Assembly (NCBI RefSeq): GCF_003287935.1
Contig: NZ_CP030287.1
Location: 5,845,022-5,909,021 of the forward strand
Direction: 5' to 3'
Length of the DNA stretch: 64,000 nucleotides
DNA from: Streptomyces sp. ICC1
GTDB taxonomy: Bacteria > Actinomycetota > Actinomycetes > Streptomycetales > Streptomycetaceae
Shown: positions 25,572 to 34,533 of the stretch, one piece after another
How positions within the stretch are numbered: the stretch's first letter is position 1
Layout of the letters: each line of letters begins with the position of its first letter
Translations under genes and position numbers: made by a program
The notes under the pieces: generated by a model
What the model was told of the DNA's origin: nothing
Seen by the model: the letters and a program-made list of their open reading frames with translations, nothing else
Databases searched by the model: none

Positions 25572-26237
25572 TCAGCCCTCGGTGCGGGCGACGCCGACGG
25601 GGCAGGCCACGCCCGTCCCGCCGATGCCGCAGTAGCCGCCGGGGTTCTTGTCGAGGTATTGCTGGTGGTACGCCTCGGCGTTCCAGAACGGGCGCTCCGA
25701 CGCCGGGAGGACGGCCGTGCTGATCGTGCCGTAGCCCGAGGAGGTCAGGACCCGCTGGTAGGCCTCGCGGGAGGCTTCCGCGGTGGCCTGGTCGGCGGGG
25801 GAGTGGGTGTAGACCGCCGAGCGGTACTGGGTGCCGACGTCGTTGCCCTGGCGGAATCCCTGGGTGGGGTCGTGGGACTCCCAGAACAGCTTCAACAGGG
25901 CCTCGTAGGACACGAGGGACGGGTCGAAGACGACCCGGACGACCTCGGTGTGGCCGGTGCCGCCCGAGCAGACCTCCTCGTAGGTCGGATTCTCGGTGAA
26001 ACCGCCCTGGTAGCCGGCGAGGGTGGTCCACACGCCCGGGGTCTGCCAGAACTTGCGCTCGGCGCCCCAGAAGCAGCCGAGGCCGAAGTCCGCTACCTGG
26101 AGGTGGGCGGGATAGGGGCCCGCGAGGGGGTTGCCGAGCACCGTGTGGACGGCGGGCAGGGCGAAGAGCGGCTCCGCGCGGCCGGTCAGGGCTTCCTCGC
26201 GGGTGGGGAGCTCGGGCGTGCGGCGGTACGAGAACAT
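25572..26237 (-). CDS. msrA: Peptide-methionine (S)-S-oxide reductase, 221 aa
   Basis: Repairs methionine-S-sulfoxide in proteins after oxidative stress. The catalytic Cys55 sits in [14 protein letters not shown], and [40 protein letters not shown] and [20 protein letters not shown] are the remaining family blocks, with the resolving cysteines near the C-terminus. The extra N-terminal 45 residues are normal for actinobacteria. ATG at 26237 with GGAGGG upstream. A perfect sigma-R promoter lies 27 bp upstream of the start codon, so it belongs to the thiol-oxidative stress regulon. Confidence 0.95.
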   Translation of the reverse strand: MFSYRRTPELPTREEALTGRAEPLFALPAVHTVLGNPLAGPYPAHLQVADFGLGCFWGAERKFWQTPGVWTTLAGYQGGFTENPTYEEVCSGGTGHTEVVRVVFDPSLVSYEALLKLFWESHDPTQGFRQGNDVGTQYRSAVYTHSPADQATAEASREAYQRVLTSSGYGTISTAVLPASERPFWNAEAYHQQYLDKNPGGYCGIGGTGVACPVGVARTEG

Positions 26238-26263
26238 GGATTCCCTCCTTGTGGTCTACCCGT

Positions 26264-26289
26264 AACGGGGAACGGCGGGCCGGGATTCC
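26264..26289 (-). promoter_or_regulatory. Sigma-R promoter of msrA (GGAAT-18-GTT)
   Basis: On the minus strand GGAAT (26289-26285) and GTT (26266-26264) are separated by exactly 18 bp, the consensus for the thiol-stress sigma factor SigR. msrA is a known SigR target in S. coelicolor. The -35 element coincides with the loop of the hairpin at 26267-26307. Confidence 0.85.
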
Positions 26290-26307
26290 CCCGGCCCGCC
26301 GTTCCCC
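26267..26307 (-). terminator. Terminator with 18-bp perfect stem, overlapping the msrA promoter
   Basis: Positions 26267-26284 and 26290-26307 are perfect reverse complements (GGGGAACGGCGGGCCGGG and its partner) around the loop ATTCC. It follows the stop at 26323 of the upstream minus-strand gene by 15 bp, so it can terminate that operon. No U-tract follows, as is common in this DNA. Confidence 0.8.
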
Positions 26308-26322
26308 CGCTCCCGCCGCCGT

Positions 26323-27483
26323 TCAGAACCCCGGCGTGGTCACCCGTACCGCCCAGTTGCGCGCGTTCAGGTAGCGGCCCTTCGGGGATCCCGCGTAGCG
26401 CCAGGGCAGCGCGCCTATGTATCCGTCGATGTGCCGGAACTGCTCCACCGCCTCGGCGTCCCGGTCCTGCCACCACAGCAGCCAGGCCAGGAGGTGCCGC
26501 ATGCGGACCGCGCGCCGGTCGGCCGGGTCGGCCGCCGCCAGGTCGGCGAGGGCGGCGTCCACCGCGGCCGCGGCGGCCGGCTCGTTGAAGAAGGCCGACG
26601 GCTCCAGGTCCTTCTCCCACGACTCCTGCTCGACGAGCGCGACGAGGGGGAGGAGGGCGAGCAGCTCGCCGGGGGCCGCGCCCGCCGCCGCCTCCCGGGC
26701 GAAGTCCATGGCCAGCTCGTGCGAGCCGCGCCACTTCTGCGACCAGTACTGCTGCGCCGTGGTGTGCGCGGTCAGGTTCTTCGGGTCGCGGGAGACGATC
26801 TCCGACCACAGCTTGCGGTACTCGTCGTGGGCGTAGCCGAGGCCCTGGGCCATGGGCTGTTCCACCATGTACGGGACCGGGTCGGCCGGGTCGGCGAGCC
26901 GCTGGGCCTCGTGCGCCTGTTCCCGGGCGGTGAGCAGCAGTTCGCGGAAGAGCCGGAACTGCTCCTGCGTCGTTTGGCTGCCCGCCTGGCTGCCGCGGAC
27001 GTTCCAGGCCACCATCACGGCGGTGTCGGCGTTCACCAGCGCCGCCGTCGGGTCGGACGGCCGGGCGGCCTGCCAGGCCAGCAGGAAGGCGTCGTCCTCG
27101 GCCGCCACCTCGGACAGGACGCGGACGCGGTGCCAGCGCAGTTCCCAGTCCCGGCCCGCCGCGCCGACGTAGTCGGCGCCCGCCTCCCAGTCGCCGGCCG
27201 TGACGGCGGCGCCCGCCGCCGTGTCCTCGGGGGGCACGGGCTGCGCGTTCTCGGTGTCGAGGTCCGCCTCGGCGACGAAGCCGAGGGCGACGACGGCCGC
27301 CGCCTCCCGGGCCTTCTCCTCGTCCTTCCCGGAGGCCGTACGGGCGCGGATCGCGTCGACCTCGGTCTGCAGTTCGGCGGTCCGCGCGTTCAGGCGCTTC
27401 GCCTTGCGCAGGAAGTACATCGCGCGCAGCAGCTTGTACGCGCCGGCTGCCAGCAGGCAGCCGAGGATGATGAGGCCGATCAC
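26323..27483 (-). CDS. Membrane-anchored helical (TPR-like) protein, 386 aa
   Basis: Residues 1-22 form one membrane helix ([20 protein letters not shown]), followed by a coiled coil ([19 protein letters not shown]) and a long helical domain with Trp/Ala-rich repeats. It is a paralogue of the protein at 29200-30306: both end with the motif R-H-(I/V)-D-G-Y-(I/V)-G-A-L-P-W and share DPVPYxxE and an 'LLALLPLxALxE' block. The GTG at 27483 overlaps the stop of the M48 peptidase gene by GTGA, so the two are co-translated. Function unknown; co-translation suggests partnership with the peptidase. Confidence 0.8.
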   Translation of the reverse strand: MIGLIILGCLLAAGAYKLLRAMYFLRKAKRLNARTAELQTEVDAIRARTASGKDEEKAREAAAVVALGFVAEADLDTENAQPVPPEDTAAGAAVTAGDWEAGADYVGAAGRDWELRWHRVRVLSEVAAEDDAFLLAWQAARPSDPTAALVNADTAVMVAWNVRGSQAGSQTTQEQFRLFRELLLTAREQAHEAQRLADPADPVPYMVEQPMAQGLGYAHDEYRKLWSEIVSRDPKNLTAHTTAQQYWSQKWRGSHELAMDFAREAAAGAAPGELLALLPLVALVEQESWEKDLEPSAFFNEPAAAAAVDAALADLAAADPADRRAVRMRHLLAWLLWWQDRDAEAVEQFRHIDGYIGALPWRYAGSPKGRYLNARNWAVRVTTPGF

Positions 27484-29081
27484 GGGGCAAGCACCAGCTT
27501 TCGCAGCGGTTCGGTGTCGGGAAGGTCGGCGACGGCACGTTCCAGGGCGCGCTCCAGCTCGTCCTCGAAGCCGTCGGCCAGGTAGCGCAGGGTCGCCGAT
27601 TCGGACCAGGACAGCTCCCAGCGGACGGCGCCGCGGGCCGTGAGCTCGGCGGTGACCAGCTGGTTCACCACTCGGCGCAGCGCCGGGCGGGCGAACTCGC
27701 GGGCCGCGCGGCCCGTGGCGGCGGCCGCCTCCTCGGACTGCGGGAGCCGGCCGGTGATCCGCCAGCGCACCGCCGGATCGGCGTCGACCGCGTCGAGCAG
27801 CGAAGCCAGGTCCTGGCCCACGCCCTCGGCGGCGAGGATCTCGCGGAGCTCCTCCGAGCCCCGGCCGACGTAGCGGGTCATGCTCTCGTGGACCAGGTCG
27901 GCCCAGTCCAGCCGGCGCATCGCGTAGGCCTCGGGGGTCAGGACCGCCCGCTCCAGCTCGACCAGCGAGGCCTCGGCGTCCGCGAGGAGTTCCAGGGAGG
28001 GGCGGGAGGCCTGGGCGGCGCGGCCGTCGTCGGGCAGGGCCTCGATGCGGGCCACGCGCTCGGCGAGGGCGGGGTGGGAGTCGTACGGGTCGGTCGGCTC
28101 CTGCGGCAGTTCGGCGCGCAGTTCGTCCAGTTCCTCGGCGCGCGCGTCGAGGAGGTGGCGCAGTCCGCCGAAGACCTGCCCCTGGGGCGGCAGCAGCTCG
28201 GCGCCGACGCCGAGGGTGGCGTAGGAGTCCATGTAGAACGTGTGCGCCGGGCCGATGGCGTTGACCTCGCGCAGCGCGGAGGAAGCGGAGTCGCGGCCGG
28301 CCACGCGGACGGCGGCCAGGTCGGCGGCGAGCTCCTGGCGGCGGGAGTCGGAGAGGGTGGCGCGCTGGTAGAACTTCCCGTACGCGGTGTAGATCTTTGC
28401 CATCGCGCGGTACATGGCGCCGTCGCCGGTGGTGTCGATCTCCTTGGCCTTCTTGCCCGCCGCGATCCGCTTCCCGGCCTTCTTCTCCTGCTTCGCCCGC
28501 TCCTTGGCGATCTTGGCGTCGGAGCGTTCGTGGAAGGTGTCGACGGTGCGCAGCAGCTGCACGCGGCCGCGCCGGATCAAGGGGGTGAGGCGGGTGTCGA
28601 GGTTGGCGTAGTGGCCCATCTCGTGGGCGAGCACGGAACGCAGCCGCATCTCGTCCATGCCTGTCATCAGCGGCAGGCCGATGTGCAGGCGGCGGGTGCC
28701 CGGCAGCAGCCCGAGGAGCCGGGCGTCCTCGGTGACGGCGGCGTTGACGTCGGCGACCAGCAGGATCTCGTCCGGTGCCCGGGTGCCGACCTGCTCGGCG
28801 ATCTCCCGCACGGTCTGCCACAGGACGGGTTCCTGCCGCTCGGTGACGGGGACGCCGGGGATCGGGTCCGGCGGCGGAAGGCGCAGCATGAACATGCCGC
28901 GCACGATCGGGACGGCGAGGACGACGGCGACGATGATCAGTTTGACCAGGCTGGGGCCGTGCAGTCCGGCCGACTCGGCGCCGCCGACGGCGGCGACGAG
29001 GGCGGCGAGCAGGACGACGCCGAGCAGGTAGAAGCCGGCGAGCAGGACGAGGGCGCGCAAGGCGCGCAGTGAAGCGCCCAT
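27480..29081 (-). CDS. M48-family membrane metallopeptidase, 533 aa
   Basis: HtpX/Ste24-type zinc peptidase. Two N-terminal membrane segments (ALVLLAGFYLLGVVLLAALV near 9-30, LIIVAVVLAVPIVRGMFML near 45-65) precede a cytoplasmic catalytic domain. The zinc motif HEMGH is in RSVLAHEMGHYANLDTRLTP, and the third ligand region is in SDSRRQELAADLAAVRVAG. The C-terminal half (about 300-533) is an extra helical domain not found in HtpX. ATG at 29081 with GGGGGGA upstream. It lies between two paralogous TPR-like genes, which suggests a membrane quality-control module; substrates unknown. Confidence 0.85.
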   Translation of the reverse strand: MGASLRALRALVLLAGFYLLGVVLLAALVAAVGGAESAGLHGPSLVKLIIVAVVLAVPIVRGMFMLRLPPPDPIPGVPVTERQEPVLWQTVREIAEQVGTRAPDEILLVADVNAAVTEDARLLGLLPGTRRLHIGLPLMTGMDEMRLRSVLAHEMGHYANLDTRLTPLIRRGRVQLLRTVDTFHERSDAKIAKERAKQEKKAGKRIAAGKKAKEIDTTGDGAMYRAMAKIYTAYGKFYQRATLSDSRRQELAADLAAVRVAGRDSASSALREVNAIGPAHTFYMDSYATLGVGAELLPPQGQVFGGLRHLLDARAEELDELRAELPQEPTDPYDSHPALAERVARIEALPDDGRAAQASRPSLELLADAEASLVELERAVLTPEAYAMRRLDWADLVHESMTRYVGRGSEELREILAAEGVGQDLASLLDAVDADPAVRWRITGRLPQSEEAAAATGRAAREFARPALRRVVNQLVTAELTARGAVRWELSWSESATLRYLADGFEDELERALERAVADLPDTEPLRKLVLAP

Positions 29082-29199
29082 ATGGACAGATCCCCCCACG
29101 GGACGAAGCGGTGCGATGTTGCTTACGCGAACCTTATGGCCGGGGTTCGGCGCCGTGGGGGGCGGGGTGGGTCGGGGCGGTCGCGCAGCGGGCGTGCCG

Positions 29200-30306
29200 T
29201 CAGTGCGGCAGGGTCGCCGGGGAGCCGCCGTTCGCCTCGTAGCCGGCGACCGCCAGGGCGCGGTAGACCGCGTACGAGGCCGCCGGGTCCTGGTCGGCCG
29301 ACCAGGGCAGGGCGCCCACGTAGCCGTCGACGTGCCGGACCTGGTCCATCGCCTCGGCCCAGCGCTCGCCGCCGACCAGGAACAGCAGCAGCAGGTGCCG
29401 TACGTGCGCCAGCATCGGGTCGTCGGCCCGCGCGCTGTGGACCGCGTACAGCGCGCCCTCCACCGCGCGGGTCACGGCCGCGCTCTGGTGGAAGCTGCGG
29501 ATCAGGACCACCTCGGGGACGTGCTCGTACAGCGCGAACAGCGGCAGCGCCGCCAGCAGCGAGCCCCGCGGGGCACGGGCGGCCGCGTGGTGGGTGAAGG
29601 CGTCGGCCTTCTCCCGGGAGCCGTGCCACTTCGCGCACCAGTAGTTCAGCGCGGCCAGGTGCGCGCCCATGTGCTGCGGCGCCCGGTCGACGATCAGCGC
29701 CCACAGCACGTCGTACTCGGCCTCCGAGTAGTGCAGCATCCGGGCGACGGCCAGCTCGATGATGTACGGGACCGGGTCGCCGGGGGCGAGCAGCGCGGCC
29801 GCGCGGCAGGAGTCGCGGGCCTCCTCCGCGATGATCCGGACGTCGGCGTCGCTCATGCCCTCCGGGCGCCGCCACATCTGCTGCGCCAGCAGCTCGGCGT
29901 GCACCTGCGCACCGCCCGCGTCCTTCGGAGCCTCCAGCCGCCACGCCTTCAGCCACCGCGCGCCCGCCCCGGGCTCACGGGAGAGTTCGAGGGCGGCCGA
30001 GCCGGCGAAGGCCTGGACGCGCTGCCAGCGCACCTCGCCGTCCTTCGGGGTGCCGGCCAGCAGCTGGGAGGCGGCCTGCCACTGGCCGGTCCGCTGCACG
30101 TTGGACAGGGCGTCCATCAGGTCTTGGTCGGGGCCGGGGATCCGGATGTCGAGCTCCTCCTGGCGGGCGAATCCGTAGTCCGAGGGGTCGGCGGCGTCGG
30201 GGCTGCCGGGCGCGACGAGGCGCAGGCCACCGCGCCTGCGCCGTACGTACGGCGCGATGACCGCCGCGAGCAGGCCGATCGCGAACAGGAACCACAGAAT
30301 CTCCAT
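29200..30306 (-). CDS. Membrane-anchored helical (TPR-like) protein, paralogue, 368 aa
   Basis: An N-terminal membrane helix (MEILWFLFAIGLLAAVIAPY) with a basic stop-transfer RRRRGG is followed by a soluble helical domain. It shares with the protein at 26323-27483 the C-terminal motif RHVDGYVGALPW, the DPVPYIIELAVA block and SLLAALPLFALYE. The two probably arose by duplication around the M48 peptidase gene. It starts with ATG at 30306 and precedes the peptidase gene by 118 bp on the same strand. No enzymatic motif is visible. Confidence 0.8.
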   Translation of the reverse strand: MEILWFLFAIGLLAAVIAPYVRRRRGGLRLVAPGSPDAADPSDYGFARQEELDIRIPGPDQDLMDALSNVQRTGQWQAASQLLAGTPKDGEVRWQRVQAFAGSAALELSREPGAGARWLKAWRLEAPKDAGGAQVHAELLAQQMWRRPEGMSDADVRIIAEEARDSCRAAALLAPGDPVPYIIELAVARMLHYSEAEYDVLWALIVDRAPQHMGAHLAALNYWCAKWHGSREKADAFTHHAAARAPRGSLLAALPLFALYEHVPEVVLIRSFHQSAAVTRAVEGALYAVHSARADDPMLAHVRHLLLLFLVGGERWAEAMDQVRHVDGYVGALPWSADQDPAASYAVYRALAVAGYEANGGSPATLPH

Positions 30307-30408
30307 GCCCCCAGCGAACCAGACGCACCCGCACGAAGGCCAATAGGGGGCCACGGGACGGCGGGATCCGGGGCCGCGCCGGGGCCGGACGGGGCATAGC
30401 ATCGGGCC

Positions 30409-31566
30409 ATGAGCGACGACAGCCACGAGCACCAGAGCTTCGAGACCCGCGCCATCCACGCGGGCAATACGGCGGACCCGCAGACCGGTGCGGTCGTGCC
30501 CCCGATCTACCAGGTCTCCACGTACAAGCAGGACGGCGTCGGCGGACTGCGCGGCGGCTACGAGTACAGCCGCAGCGGCAACCCGACCCGGACCGCGCTG
30601 GAGGACAACCTCGCGGCGCTGGAGGGCGGCCGGCGCGGCCTCGCCTTCGCGTCCGGGCTCGCCGCCGAGGACTGCCTGCTGCGCACGCTGCTTTCGCCGG
30701 GCGACCACGTGGTCATCCCGAACGACGCCTACGGCGGCACCTTCCGCCTCTTCGCGAAGGTCGTCTCCCGCTGGGGCGTCGAGTGGTCGGTGGCCGACAC
30801 CTCCGACCCGGCGTCGGTGCGCGCGGCGATCACCCCGAAGACCAAGGTCATCTGGGTCGAGACCCCCTCCAACCCGCTGCTCGGCATCACCGACATCGCC
30901 GTCGTCGCCGACATCGCGCGGACGGCCGGCGCCAAGCTGGTCGTCGACAACACCTTCGCGTCCCCCTACCTGCAGCAGCCCCTCGCGCTCGGCGCGGACG
31001 TGGTCGTGCACTCGCTGACCAAGTACATGGGCGGCCACTCCGACGTCGTCGGCGGCGCGCTCGTCACCGCCGACGCGGCGCTGGGCGAGGAACTGGCCTA
31101 CCACCAGAACGCGATGGGCGCCGTGGCCGGGCCCTTCGACTCGTGGATCGTGCTGCGCGGCATCAAGACGCTGGCCGTCCGGATGGACCGGCACGCGGAG
31201 AACGCGACGAAGGTCGCGGAGATGCTGACCCGCCACCCCAAGGTCCACAAGGTCCTCTACCCGGGCCTGCCCGAGCACCCGGGCCACGAGATCGCCGCCA
31301 AGCAGATGCGCAACTTCGGCGGCATGATCTCCTTCCAGGTCACCGGCGGCGAGGAGGAGGCGGTCGCGCTCTGCGCCCGCACCAAGATCTTCACCCTGGC
31401 CGAGTCCCTGGGCGGTGTCGAGTCCCTCATCGAGCACCCGGGCCGCATGACCCACGCCTCGGTGGCCGGTTCGGCGCTGGAGGTCCCGGCGGACCTGGTG
31501 CGCCTGTCGGTCGGCATCGAGAACGTCGACGACCTGCTGGCGGACCTCGCGCAGGCGCTGGGCTAG
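30409..31566 (+). CDS. metB: Cystathionine gamma-synthase/lyase, 385 aa
   Basis: PLP-dependent Cys/Met metabolism enzyme (MetB/MetC family) that joins or splits cystathionine in transsulfuration. The PLP lysine is K205 in VVHSLTKYMGGHSDVVGGAL. ETRAIHAGN, YQVSTYKQDGVGGLRGGYEY, YSRSGNPTRTALE and KTLAVRMDRHAENA are the expected blocks, and length is normal. The YKQDG and GVESLIEHP segments fit actinobacterial enzymes annotated as cystathionine gamma-synthase; sequence alone cannot settle synthase versus lyase. Divergent from the TPR-like gene. Confidence 0.9.
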   Translation: MSDDSHEHQSFETRAIHAGNTADPQTGAVVPPIYQVSTYKQDGVGGLRGGYEYSRSGNPTRTALEDNLAALEGGRRGLAFASGLAAEDCLLRTLLSPGDHVVIPNDAYGGTFRLFAKVVSRWGVEWSVADTSDPASVRAAITPKTKVIWVETPSNPLLGITDIAVVADIARTAGAKLVVDNTFASPYLQQPLALGADVVVHSLTKYMGGHSDVVGGALVTADAALGEELAYHQNAMGAVAGPFDSWIVLRGIKTLAVRMDRHAENATKVAEMLTRHPKVHKVLYPGLPEHPGHEIAAKQMRNFGGMISFQVTGGEEEAVALCARTKIFTLAESLGGVESLIEHPGRMTHASVAGSALEVPADLVRLSVGIENVDDLLADLAQALG

Positions 31567-31666
31567 CAGCGAAGATCACCGGCGGGACCCGCCCGGACGG
31601 CCCCCTGGGGGAGCGTCTGGCGGGTCCCGTACGGGAGCGTCCGGCGGGTCCCGTGCGGGGAGCGTC

Positions 31667-31909
31667 CTACCAGGGCGGGGAGACCTCGCTCGACGGGGTC
31701 GTCCACGCGTGCGTCAGCGAGGCCCACACCACGAAGGCCACCACGAGCGTGGCCAGCAGGGTCCAGCCGATCCTGCGGACCACCGCGCGGCGCCGCAGCA
31801 GCCGGTCGCCGCGCGCCGCCGCGCCCGCCGCCAATCCGGCCGGCACCACGGGGTACGGGCCCTCCATGAGCTTCCTGACCTGGACTTCCTTGGGATCCGG
31901 GGGGCTCAT
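31667..31909 (-). CDS. Small single-helix membrane protein, 80 aa
   Basis: A short cytoplasmic N-terminus (SPPDPKEVQVRKLMEGPYPV) precedes basic RRRAVVRR and one membrane helix (IGWTLLATLVVAFVVWASLT), with a short outside tail. ATGA overlap with the upstream sigma-like gene shows co-translation. The position after a sigma-factor gene suggests an anti-sigma-like or sensor role, but no known anti-sigma motif is present. Confidence 0.7.
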   Translation of the reverse strand: MSPPDPKEVQVRKLMEGPYPVVPAGLAAGAAARGDRLLRRRAVVRRIGWTLLATLVVAFVVWASLTHAWTTPSSEVSPPW

Positions 31910-32391
31910 GCGGCCTCCCGGCCGGGATCGGACCGGGTGGCGGAGTCCGCCCCGGGCGCACCGGCGGTCCGGGGGCGCAGCCCGGCCACGGCGCGGCCGC
32001 ACAGCGCCCGCACCCGCTCGGGCGGCAGCCCCAGCTGGGCCGCCGTGACCTCCTCGGCCACCCCTTCGTAGATCCGCAGGACCAGCACGAGCCGTTCCAG
32101 CGGGCCCAGCGGCGCCAGCACCCCGCTGCCGCCGTGGTGGCGGCGGCCCGTGCGGGCGAAGGCGGCGCACAGCTCCTGGCGGGTGTGGTCGTACGGATCG
32201 TCCCCGCGCAGCCGGCGCCAGTTCGCGTACGTACGGGCCAGCGCGCCGCCGAGCAGTCCGCGCGCGGCGGGCGCGTCCTCCTCCGGCTCGGCCGTGAGGA
32301 GGATCGCGACACGCAGAAGCCGCCCCGCCGCACCCGCGACGAAGGCCTCGAACTCCGCGTAAGGGCCCGGCCCGTGGTCCACAGACCACAT
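31906..32391 (-). CDS. Degenerate SigE-type ECF sigma factor-like protein, 161 aa
   Basis: Resembles the SigE/SigM subfamily of ECF sigma factors. Region 2 shows EFEAFVAGAAGRLLRVAILL and ALARTYANWRRLRGDDPYDH, and region 4 shows LGPLERLVLVLRIYEGVAEE with LGLPPERVRALCGRAVAGLR. Compared with active members, the DNA-melting part of region 2 (normally 'AEDLVQxxxxR') is altered to EEDAPAARGLLGG, so promoter recognition may be lost or changed. Translationally coupled to the small membrane protein downstream. Confidence 0.7.
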   Translation of the reverse strand: MWSVDHGPGPYAEFEAFVAGAAGRLLRVAILLTAEPEEDAPAARGLLGGALARTYANWRRLRGDDPYDHTRQELCAAFARTGRRHHGGSGVLAPLGPLERLVLVLRIYEGVAEEVTAAQLGLPPERVRALCGRAVAGLRPRTAGAPGADSATRSDPGREAA

Positions 32392-32439
32392 AGTGCGGCC
32401 TGCGGGACCACCCCGGTCAAGGGGTCGGTCGCACCCGGA

Positions 32440-32961
32440 TCAGGAGGCGGGGCCGGCCTCGGAGACCGCCGACATCAGCTCGGACAGCGAGATGTTGAAA
32501 CGGGTCAGCAGCGCGGTGAACGACTCGCGCTCCTCCTCGTTCCAGCCGTCCGTCACCCGGGCCATCAGCTCGCGCCGCGAGGAGCGGACCTCTTCCAGCC
32601 GCGCGAGCCCGCGCGCAGAGAGCGCGAGCACCACGGCCCGCCCGTCCTCCGGGTGCGAGGTCCGCTTGACCAGGCCGCTGTCGACGAGCGGCGCGACCTG
32701 CCGGGTCACCGTGGACGAGTCGATGCCCATGCCGCCGGCGAGCGCCTTGACGCCCATCGGGCCTTCCAGGTCGAGCCGGTTCAGCAGCAGGTACGCGGCC
32801 CGGTCCATGGAGTTGCGGGCCTGGCCGACCCCGCCCAGGCGGGTCTGCTCCGCGCGCCGGGCGAAGACCGCCACCTGGTGCTGGAGCGCGTCGAGGAGAC
32901 CGGCTTCGGCGGGCGCGCCGGCCGGCGCGGGCAGGTCGGAACTGGCCGAGGTGGAGGGCAT
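32440..32961 (-). CDS. MarR-family transcriptional regulator, 173 aa
   Basis: Winged-helix MarR protein: RAAYLLLNRLDLEGPMGVKA, LAGGMGIDSSTVTRQVAPLV (recognition helix) and GLVKRTSHPEDGRAVVLALS (wing with the Asp-Gly-Arg signature). A C-terminal dimerisation helix follows (ESFTALLTRFNISLSELMSA). The ATG at 32961 has GAGAG upstream; another in-frame ATG at 32982 would add seven residues. Divergent from ilvA; target not evident. Confidence 0.85.
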   Translation of the reverse strand: MPSTSASSDLPAPAGAPAEAGLLDALQHQVAVFARRAEQTRLGGVGQARNSMDRAAYLLLNRLDLEGPMGVKALAGGMGIDSSTVTRQVAPLVDSGLVKRTSHPEDGRAVVLALSARGLARLEEVRSSRRELMARVTDGWNEEERESFTALLTRFNISLSELMSAVSEAGPAS

Positions 32962-33172
32962 GGCCGTGAGCTCTCTTCGCATGGGGCCGACAAGGATGGG
33001 GGACAGAGTACGCGGCCGTGCGGCGGCTCGTACTCCTCGTACAAGAACTGATACGGCCCGTGTGGGAGCCCGGGCGCGGGCCGCCCCGGATGGCCGGATT
33101 TCGCCCGCCCGGGTCCCGCTCCCGGCCCCTTCGTCCTGCGCCGCGATCCACGCGGGCTGCGAGACTGGCCGC

Positions 33173-34405
33173 ATGAACTACCGCGTGCCGCAGCCCGTCC
33201 CGCAGGTCATCCTCGACGACGTCCGGGGGGCCCAGAAGATGCTCTCCGGCGTCTCCCGGGTGACCGCGATGGAGGGCAGCCGGTACCTCACCTCACTCAC
33301 CGGCTCACCCGTGCACCTGAAGTGCGAGAACCTCCAGCGCACCGGCTCCTTCAAGCTGCGCGGGGCGTACGTGCGCATCGCGGGCCTGCGCCCCGAGCAG
33401 CGCGCCGCCGGCGTCGTCGCCGCCAGCGCGGGCAACCACGCGCAGGGCGTGGCGCTCGCCTCCTCGCTCCTCGGGGTCCGCTCGACGGTGTTCATGCCGC
33501 TGGGGGCCCCGCTGCCGAAGGTGGCGGCGACCCAGGACTACGGCGCCGAGGTGCGGATGCACGGGCAGGTCGTGGACGAGACGCTGGCCGCCGCCCAGGA
33601 GTACGCGGAGCGCACCGGGGCCGTCTTCATCCACCCCTTCGACCACCGCGACATCATCGCGGGCCAGGGCACCGTCGGCCTGGAGATCCTGGAGCAGTGC
33701 CCGGAGGTCCGCACGATCCTGCTCGGCATCGGCGGCGGCGGGCTCGCGGCCGGTGTGGCGGTCGCGGTCAAGGCGCTGCGCCCGGACGTGCGGGTGATCG
33801 GCGTACAGGCGGCGGGCGCGGCCGCCTACCCGCCCTCGCTGAAGGCCGGGCACCCGGTGTCCGTCGACAACCCGGTCACGATGGCGGACGGCATCAAGGT
33901 CGGCCGCCCCGGCGACATCCCCTTCAGGATCATCGGGGAACTGCTCGACGACGTCCGCACGGTCTCGGAGGACGCCCTGTCCAGCGCCCTGCTGCTCTGC
34001 CTGGAGCGGGCGAAGATGGTCGTCGAGCCGGCCGGGTGCAGCCCGGTGGCCGCGCTGCTGAGCGAGCCCGAACGGTACGGCGACGGCCCGGTGGTGGCCG
34101 TCCTGTCCGGCGGCAACGTCGATCCGCTGCTCCTCCAGCGGATCCTGCGCCACGGCATGGCGGCGGCCGGCCGCTACCTGTCGCTGCGGCTGCGCGTGAC
34201 CGACCGGCCGGGGGCGCTGGCCGGTCTGCTGGCGGTGTTGTCAGTGGTGGACGCGAACGTGTTGGACGTGAGCCACGTACGGACCGATCCGCGCCTCGGG
34301 CTCACGGAGGTGGAGGTGGAACTGCACCTGGAGACGAAGGGGCCCAAGCACTGCGCGGAGGTCGCGCGTTCGCTGCACAACGCCGGGTACAAGGTCATGA
34401 GCTAG
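33173..34405 (+). CDS. ilvA: Threonine ammonia-lyase, 410 aa
   Basis: PLP enzyme that turns threonine into 2-oxobutanoate, feeding isoleucine synthesis or catabolism. The PLP lysine is in NLQRTGSFKLRGAYVRIAG near residue 60, the phosphate-binding GIGGGGLAAG loop is near 185, and VVEPAGCSPVAAL and VAVLSGGNVDP follow. The C-terminal 75 residues (LRVTDRPGALAGLLAVLSVV) form one ACT domain, the allosteric unit of the shorter (about 400-aa) type. ATG at 33173. Confidence 0.9.
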   Translation: MNYRVPQPVPQVILDDVRGAQKMLSGVSRVTAMEGSRYLTSLTGSPVHLKCENLQRTGSFKLRGAYVRIAGLRPEQRAAGVVAASAGNHAQGVALASSLLGVRSTVFMPLGAPLPKVAATQDYGAEVRMHGQVVDETLAAAQEYAERTGAVFIHPFDHRDIIAGQGTVGLEILEQCPEVRTILLGIGGGGLAAGVAVAVKALRPDVRVIGVQAAGAAAYPPSLKAGHPVSVDNPVTMADGIKVGRPGDIPFRIIGELLDDVRTVSEDALSSALLLCLERAKMVVEPAGCSPVAALLSEPERYGDGPVVAVLSGGNVDPLLLQRILRHGMAAAGRYLSLRLRVTDRPGALAGLLAVLSVVDANVLDVSHVRTDPRLGLTEVEVELHLETKGPKHCAEVARSLHNAGYKVMS

Positions 34406-34533
34406 AAATCCGTGGCGGCACGCGATATAGCGCGTTACGGTGGCGCCCGGACGGCGGGCTCCGGCCCCCGACCCTAGGATTTGCGTAGGAATAAGACGAT
34501 TCTGCGACCCGATTCACTCTTGGGAGAATCCAT

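Noticed and set aside
30307..30408. SAM riboswitch upstream of the cystathionine gamma-synthase gene
   Set aside because: The gap is only 102 bp and shows none of the SAM-I or SAM-II conserved cores.
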